NCBI GenBank assembly: GCA_945831575.1
Contig: CAMACX010000001.1
Coordinates: forward strand, 98,291 to 162,290
Source of the DNA: an uncultured Mediterranea sp.
Lineage (GTDB): Bacteria; Bacteroidota; Bacteroidia; Bacteroidales; Bacteroidaceae
DNA: 64,000 nt
Direction of reading: 5' to 3'
The position numbers were made by a program, and so were the translations under genes. The notes beneath the pieces are model-generated. The model searched no databases. It had not been told where the DNA came from and worked only from the letters and a program-made list of their open reading frames with translations. This document shows, in pieces, positions 26,716 to 36,177 of this stretch (the first letter of the stretch is position 1; each line of letters begins with the position of its first letter).

Positions 26716-27303
26716 ATGCTCAAGCTTACTCCTCCCCATGGCGAAAGGAAGGTACTGCTCCACTCCTGTTGTGCCCCCTGCTCGTCGGCCATCATCGAGT
26801 GCTTGCTGGCCAACGACATCCGGCCCACAGTCTATTACTACAACCCCAATATCTATCCCGAAGCGGAATACGAGGCCCGCAAGCGCGAGGCCATCCGCTT
26901 CGTGACGGAGCAGGGGCTTGACTTCGTGGATGCTGACTACGACTACAGCCGGTGGAGGATTCAGGTTGAGGGACTGGAGCAGGAGCCCGAGCGGGGCAGA
27001 CGTTGCCTGCGTTGCTTCACCATCCGCCTCACCGAGGCGGCCCGCTATGCCTCCACCCACGGGTTCACCCTCTTCACCACCACCCTGGCCTCCTCGCGTT
27101 GGAAGAGTCTGGAGCAAATCAATGAAGCCGGACGGCTAGCCGCCTCGCGCTACCCGGGCACCACTTTCTGGGAACAGAACTGGCGGAAAGGCGGATTACA
27201 GGAGCGTCGCAACCAGCTGTTGCGGGAGTATGCATTCTACAACCAGCGTTACTGCGGGTGTGAGTTCAGTTACAGATGTGAGTCCAACGATAAAGAAGAA
27301 TGA
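26716..27303 (+). CDS. queH: Epoxyqueuosine reductase QueH (DUF208)
   Basis: 195 aa. The cysteine pattern HSCCAPCS near the N-terminus, CLRCF in the middle and YCGCEFS near the end is that of QueH, the iron-sulfur enzyme that reduces epoxyqueuosine to queuosine in tRNA and replaces QueG in many bacteria. It starts 20 nt after gyrB. Its stop TGA overlaps the next ATG (ATGA at 27300-27303), so translation of the NUDIX gene is coupled. Confidence 0.92.
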   Translation: MLKLTPPHGERKVLLHSCCAPCSSAIIECLLANDIRPTVYYYNPNIYPEAEYEARKREAIRFVTEQGLDFVDADYDYSRWRIQVEGLEQEPERGRRCLRCFTIRLTEAARYASTHGFTLFTTTLASSRWKSLEQINEAGRLAASRYPGTTFWEQNWRKGGLQERRNQLLREYAFYNQRYCGCEFSYRCESNDKEE

Positions 27304-27833
27304 TTATGCAACATCCCCTATCCCAGTTTCGTTACTGTCCGAAGTGTGGCTCCAACCAGTTCGTGGAGCACAATGGCAAGTCCAAGCATTGCGATGCGTG
27401 CGGATTTACCTATTACTTCAACCCCTCCGCTGCTACCGTGGCCCTAATTCTCAATGAGCGCGACGAGCTGCTTGTAGCCCGCAGGGCCAAAGAGCCAGCC
27501 ATGGGTACCCTCGACCTACCCGGAGGATTCATCGACATGTATGAGACCGCCGAGCAGGGGGTAGCGCGTGAAGTAGCAGAAGAGACTGGCCTTCAGGTCA
27601 CTGAGACCCACTACCTCTTCTCCCTTCCTAATCTATATATGTATTCGGGCTTCTGCGTCCACACCATGGACCTCTTCTTTCGCTGCACGGTGGAGGATGC
27701 CACCCGTTACCAGGCGATGGACGATGCCGCCGCCCTTTCGTTCGTTCCGCTGCGTGAAGTGCGGCCCGAGCTCTTTGGGCTGACCTCGATACGAAGTGGC
27801 TTGGAGCGCTTCCTAAAAGAGTACCGATATTGA
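27300..27833 (+). CDS. NUDIX hydrolase with N-terminal zinc ribbon
   Basis: 177 aa. A CPKCG...CDACG zinc ribbon (about 13-38) precedes a NUDIX domain whose box begins GGFIDMYETAEQGVAREVAEE and is complete. NudC-like enzymes with this layout act on NAD(H) or NAD-capped RNA, but many relatives are uncharacterised, so the substrate is not assigned. The start overlaps the queH stop; an in-frame ATG two codons on (27306) is the alternative. Confidence 0.9.
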   Translation: MIMQHPLSQFRYCPKCGSNQFVEHNGKSKHCDACGFTYYFNPSAATVALILNERDELLVARRAKEPAMGTLDLPGGFIDMYETAEQGVAREVAEETGLQVTETHYLFSLPNLYMYSGFCVHTMDLFFRCTVEDATRYQAMDDAAALSFVPLREVRPELFGLTSIRSGLERFLKEYRY

Positions 27834-27913
27834 ATAACCTCAGATTTTGGGAAATGAATCTGACTCTTATCAGAACGAGAAGAATGACATAACTGTAAAT
27901 AAAGACAATAGCT

Positions 27914-30900
27914 ATGATACAGACGCTACGTAAGACGATACTAATATGCCTCTGTGCATGTCCGCTTGGTGCAGTAGCCCAGCAGGTTACATCACCCCAC
28001 GCCCTCTATGAAGAAGGGCGCAAGTTATACCGTCAGCAAGCCTACGGAGCTGCGTGCCTGCCGCTGGCCAACTACCTGAAGCAGAGCAGCGGAGTGACCG
28101 CCGGAGCCGACTACCACGGGGCAGCTGAGACTGATTACCGCGAGGAGGCAGCCTACATGTTGGCCTCCGCCTCCTACGCGCTGCATGACGCCGACTGCCT
28201 GCAGCAACTCAGATCTTTTCTCGACCAATACCCCGACTCACCCCATGCCCATCGCATTCAGGCCCTGATAGCCGCCACCTACTATGCGCAAGGCGACTAC
28301 CAGAACGCGCTGACCCACTTCGAAGGCTCCCGCCTGGAGCTGTTGTCCAATGAGGAGCGCGATGACATGACCTACCAGCTAGCCATGAGCCACCTCCGGT
28401 TGGGAGAACTTAAGCAGGCGGCTGTCTGGTTGGAGACCCTCCAATCCATATCATCCAGCTACCAAGAGGATTGCATCTACCAGCTGGCCTACGTACGCTA
28501 CGCCCAAGGACGCTACGACGAGGCCCAGCAAGGGTTTGAGTCCGCCAGCCAGAGCGAGGCCTATGCCGACCGGGCGGCCTGCTATCTGGCAGAGATAGCC
28601 ATGATACAGCATCAATGGCAGCAGGCCAAGCAGTTGGCAGACCACTACCTGAGCAAGCAAACCGAAGGTTCAGAGGCTGCCGAGATGTGGCGCATCCAGG
28701 CCTCAGCCGCCTATCATCTGGGCGATTATCCCGCTGCCCGCCAGAGCTTCAGCCACTATTTCACGCAGACGCAGGATTCCCCCCGGCGCGATGCACACTA
28801 TATGATGGGTCTTGCAAGCTATGACTGTGGAGTCTATAGCGAGGCCATCAGTCACCTCAATAAGGTGACCTCCGAGGCAGACGACCTACTGACTCAAAAT
28901 GCCTACCTCCACCTGGGCCTCTCCTACCTGCAGACCGATGACAAGCACAAGGCCCGCATGGCCTTCGAACAAGCAGCAGCCATGGAGTGCGATGCCACCC
29001 TCAAGGAGCAGGCAGCCTACAACCATGCCCTCTGCATCCACGAGACCTCCTACTCCGCCTTCGGCGAATCGGTCCTGGTCTTCGAGCGCTTCCTCAACGA
29101 GTTCCCCACGTCAGCCTATGCCGATAAGATCAGCAACTACCTGGTGGAGGTGTATCTCAACACCCGCAGCTACGAGGCAGCCCTCCTGTCGATTGGGCGC
29201 ATCAGCCGCCCCACCCGTCCCGTGCTTGAGGCCAAACAGAAGATTCTCTTCCAACTCGGTACTCAGGCTTTTGCCAATGCCCTGTTTGAGCAGGCAGCCG
29301 ACTACTTCAGCCAATCCCTGGCCATGGGCAATACGCACCGGCCCACTCAGGCCGAGGCCAGCTACTGGATGGGAGAGACCCAGTACCGTAGGGGACAGTA
29401 TGATGCCGCCCAGACTTACTTCCTGAAATACCTCTCCCTGGAGCCTTCCCGCATGGGAAGCACCTACGCTCTGGCCAACTACAATCTGGGCTATATTGCC
29501 TTCCACCGCAAGGCTTACCCCGAAGCCTCAAGATACTTCAACGCCTTCCTCAACAACGATGAGGAGGTGGATGTCACAGTACGTGCCGATGCCTACAACC
29601 GACTGGGCGACTGTGCCTTCCGTGAGCGTATCTTCGACCAGGCCAACGCCTTCTACCGGATGGCCGAACAACAGCAGACCTCTGTGGGCGACTACTCCCT
29701 CTACCAGCAAGCCCAGCTTCAGGGCCTGCAGAAGGATTACGATGAGAAGATTCAGCTGCTCGACCGACTCACCACCCGCTTCCCGCAGTCGGCCTACGTA
29801 CCCTACGGACTCTACGAGAAGGGACGTTCGCTCGTACAGCTCAACCAACCCCAGGCAGCCATACAGACCTTCAGCGACCTACAGCAACACTATCCCGATC
29901 ACCCCATGGGACGGAAGGCCGCCCTGGAGATGGGCCTGCTCTATAACCAGCAGGATCAGACTGAGGCAGCCATCCGCAGCTACAAGCAGGTGGTGCAGAG
30001 TTACCCCGGAAGCGACGAAGCCCGCATGGCCCTGCGCGACCTGAAGAGCATCTATGTGGATGGCAACCGGGTGGATGAGTATGCCGCCTTCACCGCCCAA
30101 CTGCCCGGACAGATGCAACTCAACGTCAGCGAGCAGGACTCGCTCACCTACATTGCCGCCGAGCGGAGCTACATGCGTAGAGAGAAGGCCGTGGCCCAGC
30201 GGAGTCTGGAGCGCTACCTGCAGCAGTACCCTCAGGGTGCCTTCGCCCTGCAGTCGCACTACTACCTCTGCCTACTGGGACAAGAGCAACAGCAGGAAGA
30301 GCTTGTGCTGACCCATGCCAACGCCCTGCTGAGCTACCCCACCAACGACTACACCGAGGAGGTGCTCCTGCAACGTGCCACCCTCCTCTTCAACCGCAAG
30401 GCCTACAGCCAATCCCTAGCTGACTACCAGCGTCTGCAGACCATTGCCACCACGGCCTCCGTGCGTCAGACGGCTGCTCTCGGCATGTTGCGGAGCAGTG
30501 TACTGCTGGCTGATGCCTCCCAGACCATCGCCTCGGCCAATCTCCTGCTGAGCGAGTCCAAGCTCTCCCCCGAGCTTCAGACCGAAGCCCTCTACTACCG
30601 CGCCAAGGCATTGCTGCAGAGCGGTCACACCCCTGAAGCCCTGAGTGACCTGCAGCTGTTGGCCAAGGACACCCGCACTCCCCAAGGGGCAGAAGCCAAG
30701 TACCTCGTGGCCCGGCTCCACTACGAAGCCAGGCAGTATGACCAGGCAGAGCAGGAGATTCTGCAGTACATTGACCAGAGTACGCCTCATGCCTACTGGC
30801 TCGCCCGCAGCTTCGTACTGCTGGCCGATGTCTATGTAGCCACCGGCAAGCCGGAAGATGCCCGCCAGTACCTGCTGAGCCTACAACAGAACTACACGGC

Positions 30901-30961
30901 AGAGGATGACGTGCAGCCCATGATCCGCGAACGATTAGAAAAAATGAAGGAGAATCAGTAA
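27914..30961 (+). CDS. Large secreted tetratricopeptide-repeat protein
   Basis: 1015 aa. A signal peptide (about 1-23, hydrophobic core ILICLCACPLGAVA, then QQ) leads into a protein made almost wholly of TPR-like helical repeats, with YA/GRY-type helix pairs and alternating Tyr, Ala and Gln throughout. No enzymatic motif is seen, and no lipobox. It is followed after 32 nt by a beta-barrel outer-membrane protein, so the pair probably forms one periplasm/outer-membrane module. A secreted TPR protein linked to virulence (TprA) is known in Porphyromonas gingivalis, but I cannot say whether this is its orthologue. Function unknown. Confidence 0.85.
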   Translation: MIQTLRKTILICLCACPLGAVAQQVTSPHALYEEGRKLYRQQAYGAACLPLANYLKQSSGVTAGADYHGAAETDYREEAAYMLASASYALHDADCLQQLRSFLDQYPDSPHAHRIQALIAATYYAQGDYQNALTHFEGSRLELLSNEERDDMTYQLAMSHLRLGELKQAAVWLETLQSISSSYQEDCIYQLAYVRYAQGRYDEAQQGFESASQSEAYADRAACYLAEIAMIQHQWQQAKQLADHYLSKQTEGSEAAEMWRIQASAAYHLGDYPAARQSFSHYFTQTQDSPRRDAHYMMGLASYDCGVYSEAISHLNKVTSEADDLLTQNAYLHLGLSYLQTDDKHKARMAFEQAAAMECDATLKEQAAYNHALCIHETSYSAFGESVLVFERFLNEFPTSAYADKISNYLVEVYLNTRSYEAALLSIGRISRPTRPVLEAKQKILFQLGTQAFANALFEQAADYFSQSLAMGNTHRPTQAEASYWMGETQYRRGQYDAAQTYFLKYLSLEPSRMGSTYALANYNLGYIAFHRKAYPEASRYFNAFLNNDEEVDVTVRADAYNRLGDCAFRERIFDQANAFYRMAEQQQTSVGDYSLYQQAQLQGLQKDYDEKIQLLDRLTTRFPQSAYVPYGLYEKGRSLVQLNQPQAAIQTFSDLQQHYPDHPMGRKAALEMGLLYNQQDQTEAAIRSYKQVVQSYPGSDEARMALRDLKSIYVDGNRVDEYAAFTAQLPGQMQLNVSEQDSLTYIAAERSYMRREKAVAQRSLERYLQQYPQGAFALQSHYYLCLLGQEQQQEELVLTHANALLSYPTNDYTEEVLLQRATLLFNRKAYSQSLADYQRLQTIATTASVRQTAALGMLRSSVLLADASQTIASANLLLSESKLSPELQTEALYYRAKALLQSGHTPEALSDLQLLAKDTRTPQGAEAKYLVARLHYEARQYDQAEQEILQYIDQSTPHAYWLARSFVLLADVYVATGKPEDARQYLLSLQQNYTAEDDVQPMIRERLEKMKENQ

Positions 30962-30993
30962 ATGATGGACAAACAGTAAAAACATTGAATCAG

Positions 30994-32637
30994 ATGAAAC
31001 CCTATATCCTCTCAATACTCCTGTGTAGCGCAAGCCTCACAGCCTACGCCCAGCAAGCTACCCAGGCCAAAGACAGCACGCTGAACCGTATGGTGGTAGT
31101 GGAACGTGAATACACCCCTGAGATACTGGATGCCCAAAAGGTGAATGTCGTGCCTCAGGTAGCTCCCCCCGTAATCAGCCACCCCAGCGTAGAATACGCC
31201 CAGCAATCCAGTCCCTCCAATACGGTACCGGCTCAGGTGATGAGCCCCTATGTGGCACCGCAACCCCTCACCAACGGATGGCCCGGCTACCTGCACCTGG
31301 GCTTGGGTAACCTCAGCCAATGGGATGCCCAGGCAGCCTACCGATTCAAGCCCTCTCAACGCGACAATCTGAGCCTCAACGCCTTTGCCCGAGGCGACAA
31401 GAGTGACTTCAATCTATCGGGCGAAGAGAGTCCCTGGAGCTCGGGCCACCTCAATGGCGGCGTGGATGCCCTCTACACCCACCGTGCCAACCGCAGCGAG
31501 CTGACTGTTGGAGGCGAATTTGGCCTGCAAAAGTTCGACTTGCTCCCCTTGTCTTCCCTCGACAAACAGCAGTTTACCGCCGGTGAACTGTCGCTCGGCC
31601 TCCGTTCCACTGCTGATGCCCAGCAATCACTCTACTACGATGCCCGCGCCTCCCTGTCCTACCACGGACGCAAGGAGTTGGTCGTATCTGACGAGAAGAA
31701 CCTGAGCGAGACGACTCTCGGCCTGGATGGTCGCGTATGGGCTCCACTCCGGGAGAACCAATGGATAGACCTCGGCATCACCCTCAACCAGTACCTCTAC
31801 AGCGGCCATGATGCACTCAGCAACCAGACCACTCTCACCCTCCGTCCCACCTACCGCTACGAGACGGAGCGCTGGAAGCTGCGCCTTGGCCTGAAGTCAG
31901 ACCTCGCCTTTGGCTATGGAAAGAAGTGGCAAGCCACCCCCGATGTGGAGGCCACCTATACCACGGGCAGCCACGTGCTCTACGCCCGCGCCACGGGAGG
32001 CCGTCTGACCAACGGCTTCAACCGCATCAGCCAGCTCGCGCCCTATGCCCAGCTCCCTCTGGAGCAGGCCGATGCCACCTACGAACAACTCAATGCCTCC
32101 GCCGGTTGGAAAGGTTCCCCCCTACCCGACCTTTGGATTCACCTCTACGGCGGCTACCAACAGCTCAACAACGACCTGCTCGTTGTCCGCGATAACATAT
32201 CCGGCGGCACGGGCTATCCCTGGAGCCAAGCCCTCCAGTTCACCAAGAGCCACAACCTCTATGGTGGAGCCGCCCTACGCTACAGCTACCGCGAGCTGGT
32301 CGGCCTACGCCTCTCAGCACTCTACCGCAACTGGTCGCTCGATGAGTGGGAGCAGGAGGCCTTCAAGCCCGAGCTTGAGCTGGAGGCCGCCCTCGACCTG
32401 AGTCCGCTGAAAGGACTACAGCTCACTGCCGGCTACCGTCACACCACGCTCAGCTCCGACCGCTACGAAGCCCTGAGCGACCTCTACCTACAGGGCAGCT
32501 ATGCTCTGAGTCAGGTATGGCGCGGGCTAGGCGTGTTCGTCGAAGCCCACAACCTGCTCGACAAGGAGTACGAGCTGACCCCTGCGATACCTGCACTGGG
32601 CTTGCGCGTAATGGGTGGCGTAAGCCTGCGCTTCTAA
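30994..32637 (+). CDS. Outer-membrane beta-barrel protein (TonB-receptor-like barrel without a plug)
   Basis: About 547 aa. A signal peptide (LSILLCSASLTAYAQQ) is followed by a short linker containing MVVVEREYTPE, a proline-rich stretch, and about 450 residues of alternating amphipathic strands ending in LRVMGGVSLRF, with a terminal Phe as in outer-membrane barrels. The region before the barrel is too short for a complete TonB plug or carboxypeptidase-like domain. The ATG at 30994 fits the signal peptide; an in-frame TTG at 30985 is rejected. It is the likely membrane partner of the upstream TPR protein. Confidence 0.83.
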   Translation: MKPYILSILLCSASLTAYAQQATQAKDSTLNRMVVVEREYTPEILDAQKVNVVPQVAPPVISHPSVEYAQQSSPSNTVPAQVMSPYVAPQPLTNGWPGYLHLGLGNLSQWDAQAAYRFKPSQRDNLSLNAFARGDKSDFNLSGEESPWSSGHLNGGVDALYTHRANRSELTVGGEFGLQKFDLLPLSSLDKQQFTAGELSLGLRSTADAQQSLYYDARASLSYHGRKELVVSDEKNLSETTLGLDGRVWAPLRENQWIDLGITLNQYLYSGHDALSNQTTLTLRPTYRYETERWKLRLGLKSDLAFGYGKKWQATPDVEATYTTGSHVLYARATGGRLTNGFNRISQLAPYAQLPLEQADATYEQLNASAGWKGSPLPDLWIHLYGGYQQLNNDLLVVRDNISGGTGYPWSQALQFTKSHNLYGGAALRYSYRELVGLRLSALYRNWSLDEWEQEAFKPELELEAALDLSPLKGLQLTAGYRHTTLSSDRYEALSDLYLQGSYALSQVWRGLGVFVEAHNLLDKEYELTPAIPALGLRVMGGVSLRF

Positions 32638-32689
32638 GCTAATTTTTCTAAAAAGAGCTATATAATAAGGTATAGCCAAAAGTTTTTCC

Positions 32690-32697
32690 TACTTTTG
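32690..32697 (+). promoter_or_regulatory. topA -7 element
   Basis: TACTTTTG, 42 nt before the topA ATG at 32740. No clear TTG at the -33 position. A small GCTATA/TATAGC inverted repeat (32657-32676) lies upstream. Confidence 0.45.
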
Positions 32698-32739
32698 CGG
32701 CCAAATATATGGCATCAGCCGTCAGTAAACAACGAAAAT

Positions 32740-35121
32740 ATGCAGAACAACCTTGTTATTGTCGAGTCACCGGCAAAAGCGAAAACCATAGAGAAATTCC
32801 TGGGTAAAGAGTACAAAGTACTCTCCAGCTACGGACATATCCGCGACCTGAAGAAGAAAGAGTTCAGTATCGACGTAGAGCATCAGTTTGCTCCGCAGTA
32901 TGAAATTCCTGCCGAGAAGAAGAAGCTGGTGGCCGAACTGAAGGAGGAGGCAGCCAAGGCCTCCATGGTGTGGCTCGCATCCGATGAGGACCGCGAGGGA
33001 GAGGCCATCGCCTGGCACCTGTATGAGGTGCTCAAGCTCAAGCCCGAGACCACGCGGCGCATTGTTTTCCATGAGATTACCAAGAGTGCCATCCTCCACG
33101 CCATAGAGCATCCGCGCGACATTGACCGCCATCTGGTGGATGCCCAGCAGGCCCGCCGCGTGCTCGACCGCATCGTGGGCTTCGAGCTCTCACCCATCCT
33201 GTGGCGCAAGGTGAAGCCCGCCCTCTCCGCCGGTCGCGTACAGTCGGTGGCCGTGCGTCTCATCGTAGAGCGCGAGCGCGAGGTACAGAGCTTCAAGAGC
33301 GAGGCCTCCTACCGCGTAACCGCCCTCTTCCCCGTGCTTGACGAGAAGGGTAAGGTGTCCCTGCTGAAGGCTGAGCTCAACCGTCGCTTCAAGACCAAGG
33401 CCGAGGCAAAGCGGTTCCTGTCGGAATGTCAGGGAGCCAAGTTCTGCATCCAGGACATCACGACCAAACCGATCAAGAAGAGCCCCGCCGCCCCGTTCAC
33501 CACCTCCACGCTACAGCAGGAGGCTGCCCGCAAACTGGGCTTCACCGTGGCTCAGACGATGATGGTGGCCCAGCACCTGTACGAATCGGGACGCATCACC
33601 TACATGCGTACCGACTCTGTCAACCTCAGTGAGCTGGCCATCCACAGCAGCCGTGAGGCCGTCATCCAGATGATGGGCGAACGGTATGCCCATACTCGCC
33701 ACTTTGCCACCAAGAGCAAGGGAGCCCAGGAGGCCCACGAAGCCATCCGTCCCACCTATATGGACAAAGCACAGATTGAGGGCAACCCCCAGGAGCGTCG
33801 CCTCTACGAGCTGATCTGGAAGCGCACGCTGGCCTCGCAGATGGCCGATGCCGAGCTGGAGAAGACCACCGTGAGCATCAGCATCAGCAACCAGAGCGAC
33901 CAGTTTGTCGCCACCGGCGAAGTGGTAAAGTTTGACGGTTTCCTGCGCGTCTATCGCGAGTCACGCGACGAAGATGAGGCACAGGGCACAAGTTCCGACG
34001 AAGGCGGTCTGCTTCCTCCCCTCCATGTAGGTCAGGAGCTGACCTACAGCGAAGTGACTGCCACTGAGCGCTTCACCCAGCGTCCGCCCCGCTACACCGA
34101 GGCCAGCTTGGTACACAAGCTCGAAGAGCTGGGCATCGGCCGACCTTCCACCTACGCCCCCACCATCAGCACCATACAGCAACGCGAATACGTCTCCAAG
34201 GGCGACAAGCCCGGCGAGGAGCGCCAGTACAACGTGCTCACCCTGGCCGGAGGCGCCATCACCGATGAGGAGCGCACCGAGGCCACCGGAGCTGAGAAGA
34301 GCAAACTGTTGCCTACCGACATCGGCATGGTGGTCAATGACTTCCTGATTGAGTACTTCCCCGGCATACTGGATTACAACTTCACGGCCAGCGTAGAGAA
34401 GCAATTTGACGAGATTGCCGAAGGCGAAGCCAAGTGGACCAACATCCTGGAGCAGTTCTACACCACGTTCCACCCCTCCGTGCTCAACACGATGCAGACC
34501 AAGAGCGAGCACAAGGTGGGTGAGCGCATCCTGGGCACCGACCCGCAGAGTGGCCGTCAGGTGTCCGTCAAGATTGGCCGTTTCGGCCCCGTGGCACAGA
34601 TTGGCTCAGCCACTGATGAGGAGAAGCCGCGCTTTGCCTCACTCAAGCAGGGCCAGAGCATCGAGACCATCACGCTGGAGGAGGTGCTGGAGCTCTTCAA
34701 GCTGCCCCGCACACTGGGCAAGCACGAAGGCCACACAGTGACCATCGGCATGGGTCGCTTCGGCCTCTACATCCACTGCGACAAGCTCTATGTATCGCTT
34801 CCCAAGGATGCCGACCCGCTCTCCATGACGCTCGATGAAGCTGTGGACCTGATCAAGCAGAAGCAGGATGCCGAGGCCCAGCGCCACATCAAGCGGTTTG
34901 ACGAAGAGCCCGAACTGGAGATCATGAACGGCCGCTACGGCCCCTACATCGCCTACAAGGGCAACAACTACAAGATACCCAAGGATATCGTGCCTGCCGA
35001 CCTGAGCCTGGCCTCATGCCTGGAGCTGATTCGTCTGCAGGACGAAAAAAAGGCCTCAGAGGGCGAAGGCAAGAAGCGCCCCGCCACCCGCCGCACAGCC
35101 ACCTCCAAGGCAAAGAAGTAA
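32740..35121 (+). CDS. topA: DNA topoisomerase I
   Basis: About 793 aa, type IA enzyme that relaxes negative supercoils. The TOPRIM domain opens with IVESPAKAKTIEKFLG and has SDEDREGEAIAWH. The active-site tyrosine is in GRITYMRTDSV. The C-terminal half is built of non-cysteine topoisomerase C-terminal repeats (GRFGPVAQIG, GMGRFGLYIH, NGRYGPYIAYKG) rather than zinc ribbons, and ends in a basic tail (KRPATRRTATSKAKK). The start at 32740 gives MQNNLVIVESP. Confidence 0.97.
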   Translation: MQNNLVIVESPAKAKTIEKFLGKEYKVLSSYGHIRDLKKKEFSIDVEHQFAPQYEIPAEKKKLVAELKEEAAKASMVWLASDEDREGEAIAWHLYEVLKLKPETTRRIVFHEITKSAILHAIEHPRDIDRHLVDAQQARRVLDRIVGFELSPILWRKVKPALSAGRVQSVAVRLIVEREREVQSFKSEASYRVTALFPVLDEKGKVSLLKAELNRRFKTKAEAKRFLSECQGAKFCIQDITTKPIKKSPAAPFTTSTLQQEAARKLGFTVAQTMMVAQHLYESGRITYMRTDSVNLSELAIHSSREAVIQMMGERYAHTRHFATKSKGAQEAHEAIRPTYMDKAQIEGNPQERRLYELIWKRTLASQMADAELEKTTVSISISNQSDQFVATGEVVKFDGFLRVYRESRDEDEAQGTSSDEGGLLPPLHVGQELTYSEVTATERFTQRPPRYTEASLVHKLEELGIGRPSTYAPTISTIQQREYVSKGDKPGEERQYNVLTLAGGAITDEERTEATGAEKSKLLPTDIGMVVNDFLIEYFPGILDYNFTASVEKQFDEIAEGEAKWTNILEQFYTTFHPSVLNTMQTKSEHKVGERILGTDPQSGRQVSVKIGRFGPVAQIGSATDEEKPRFASLKQGQSIETITLEEVLELFKLPRTLGKHEGHTVTIGMGRFGLYIHCDKLYVSLPKDADPLSMTLDEAVDLIKQKQDAEAQRHIKRFDEEPELEIMNGRYGPYIAYKGNNYKIPKDIVPADLSLASCLELIRLQDEKKASEGEGKKRPATRRTATSKAKK

Positions 35122-35154
35122 GAGTAATATACTAGCTGCATACCCTATAGGATG

Positions 35155-35197
35155 AATAACCTTACCCGATTAACAACCTTAATCGAGTAAGGTTATT
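35155..35197 (+). terminator. topA terminator
   Basis: AATAACCTTAC (35155-35165) and CGATTAA (35167-35173) pair with TTAATCG (35179-35185) and GTAAGGTTATT (35187-35197): 18 bp with one mismatch, 5-nt loop. It lies 34 nt past the topA stop. Confidence 0.85.
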
Positions 35198-35361
35198 ATT
35201 CTTGTTACCATTATCCCTCAGCTCTCTCGCAACCTCAGCTCAAATCCGGCAAACAAATTCAAGAAAAAAAGCCCTAACCACTCAGAGGTATTGGATACCT
35301 GCCAACACAGTGACATTCACTCTATACGTTTCTTCCAAAATACCCGTTTCATTTTACATAG

Positions 35362-35389
35362 AGCGGAATTTGGGTCTGCAAATTCCGCT
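35362..35389 (+). terminator. Stem-loop, terminator-like
   Basis: AGCGGAATTT (35362-35371) pairs perfectly with AAATTCCGCT (35380-35389), loop GGGTCTGC, followed by TTATGG. No intact gene lies just upstream, so it may be the terminator of a lost gene or a dispersed hairpin. Confidence 0.5.
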
Positions 35390-35474
35390 TTATGGTTCTT
35401 CTTTAATCACTTGTCTCATCTGAGAGTACTTTCCAGTACCCTCCCTTGTCAGGACCAATGCGTTTTATGACTGA

Positions 35475-35649
35475 CTAATTTTGAAAAACTTTCAGATGAT
35501 ATTTGACACCATCTTCCGTGATGCCACTCATAGAGGTGGCGATATCTCTACGGATTGCCTTTGGGTTATTGCGCAGGAAATCTACTGTTCATATTTGTAT
35601 GGCACTTATTTTCTGAGTAGTTATTCTGAGTAGTTATTCTGGGTAGTTT
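35475..35649 (-). pseudogene. Remnant of the C-terminus of a RecG-like/AlbA_2 ATP-binding regulator
   Basis: On the minus strand, codons 35588-35478 read a winged-helix-like tail including FLRNNPKAIRRDIA and ITEDGVKYHLK and end at TAG (35477-35475). Just before it, three 13-bp units (TTCTGAGTAGTTA, 35611-35649) lie where such proteins often carry a TTQKTTQK linker; a 12-bp unit would encode TTQK, so the extra base in each copy breaks the frame. A TGA (35591-35589) separates the two. This is a decayed fragment; the identification rests on recognising the tail pattern. Confidence 0.55.
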
Positions 35650-35794
35650 CACCTCTTATCTGGTCACTTGGAAATTTTCTTTCCTTCTTCCAATACAATA
35701 GCCCATACAGAAGCCTTCATTATAAAAGCAACCAGTTGATATTGAGTATCTGCTGCGAGATTGTCTATGCAGAAAGCGAGGAGGATTTTCACGG

Positions 35795-35875
35795 ACGAAG
35801 AGTTAACTCTCCAGCGCTGGATGTTTAACTCTTCAGCCGTGGATGTTTAACTGCTCAACGCCGAAGAATTAACTT
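35795..35875. repeat. 22-bp tandem repeats with palindrome
   Basis: Imperfect units GGATGTTTAACTCTTCAGCCGT (35819-35840) and the following 22 bp (35841-35862, same GGATGTTTAACT core) stand next to a 12-bp palindrome AGAGTTAACTCT (35799-35810). The GTTTAACT/AGTTAAC core recurs four times. Confidence 0.75.
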
Positions 35876-36018
35876 GCCGGCAACCCGTGGTGTGTATCAT
35901 CCAAAAGCTTTGCACAGACGATATGTCGCCAGAGAAAAATTGGTCTTGTCACCACAGAATAATAAGTGCTCTGCTTCGGCTTTGCCCCCTGATTATGGTG
36001 CTTAATCCAGATGAAACG

Positions 36019-36177
36019 AAATCCTCCTACATCCTACACTTTTGCATCTTATACTATTGAAAATCAATATTTTATTTAGTGTAGGAGAAGACTTTTCTCC
36101 TACACGCTTCCTACACTGAGTTATCCTGCTGTGTATCAGTTATATAGAGGCACTTAGTATAGGATGTAGGAGGATTT
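36019..36177. repeat. 22-bp inverted repeat flanking an inner hairpin
   Basis: The arm at 36019-36040 (AATCCTCCTACATCCTACAC core) matches the reverse complement of 36156-36177 at 21 of 22 positions. Between them, GTGTAGGAGAA (36079-36089) pairs perfectly with TTCTCCTACAC (36095-36105). The CCTACA(C) core recurs at each arm and in the inner hairpin. It has the form of a small non-autonomous element or a structured RNA. Confidence 0.8.

Noticed and set aside
35202..35423. 73-codon plus-strand frame after topA
   Set aside because: Crosses a perfect hairpin, has no family-like pattern and no promoter; treated as chance.
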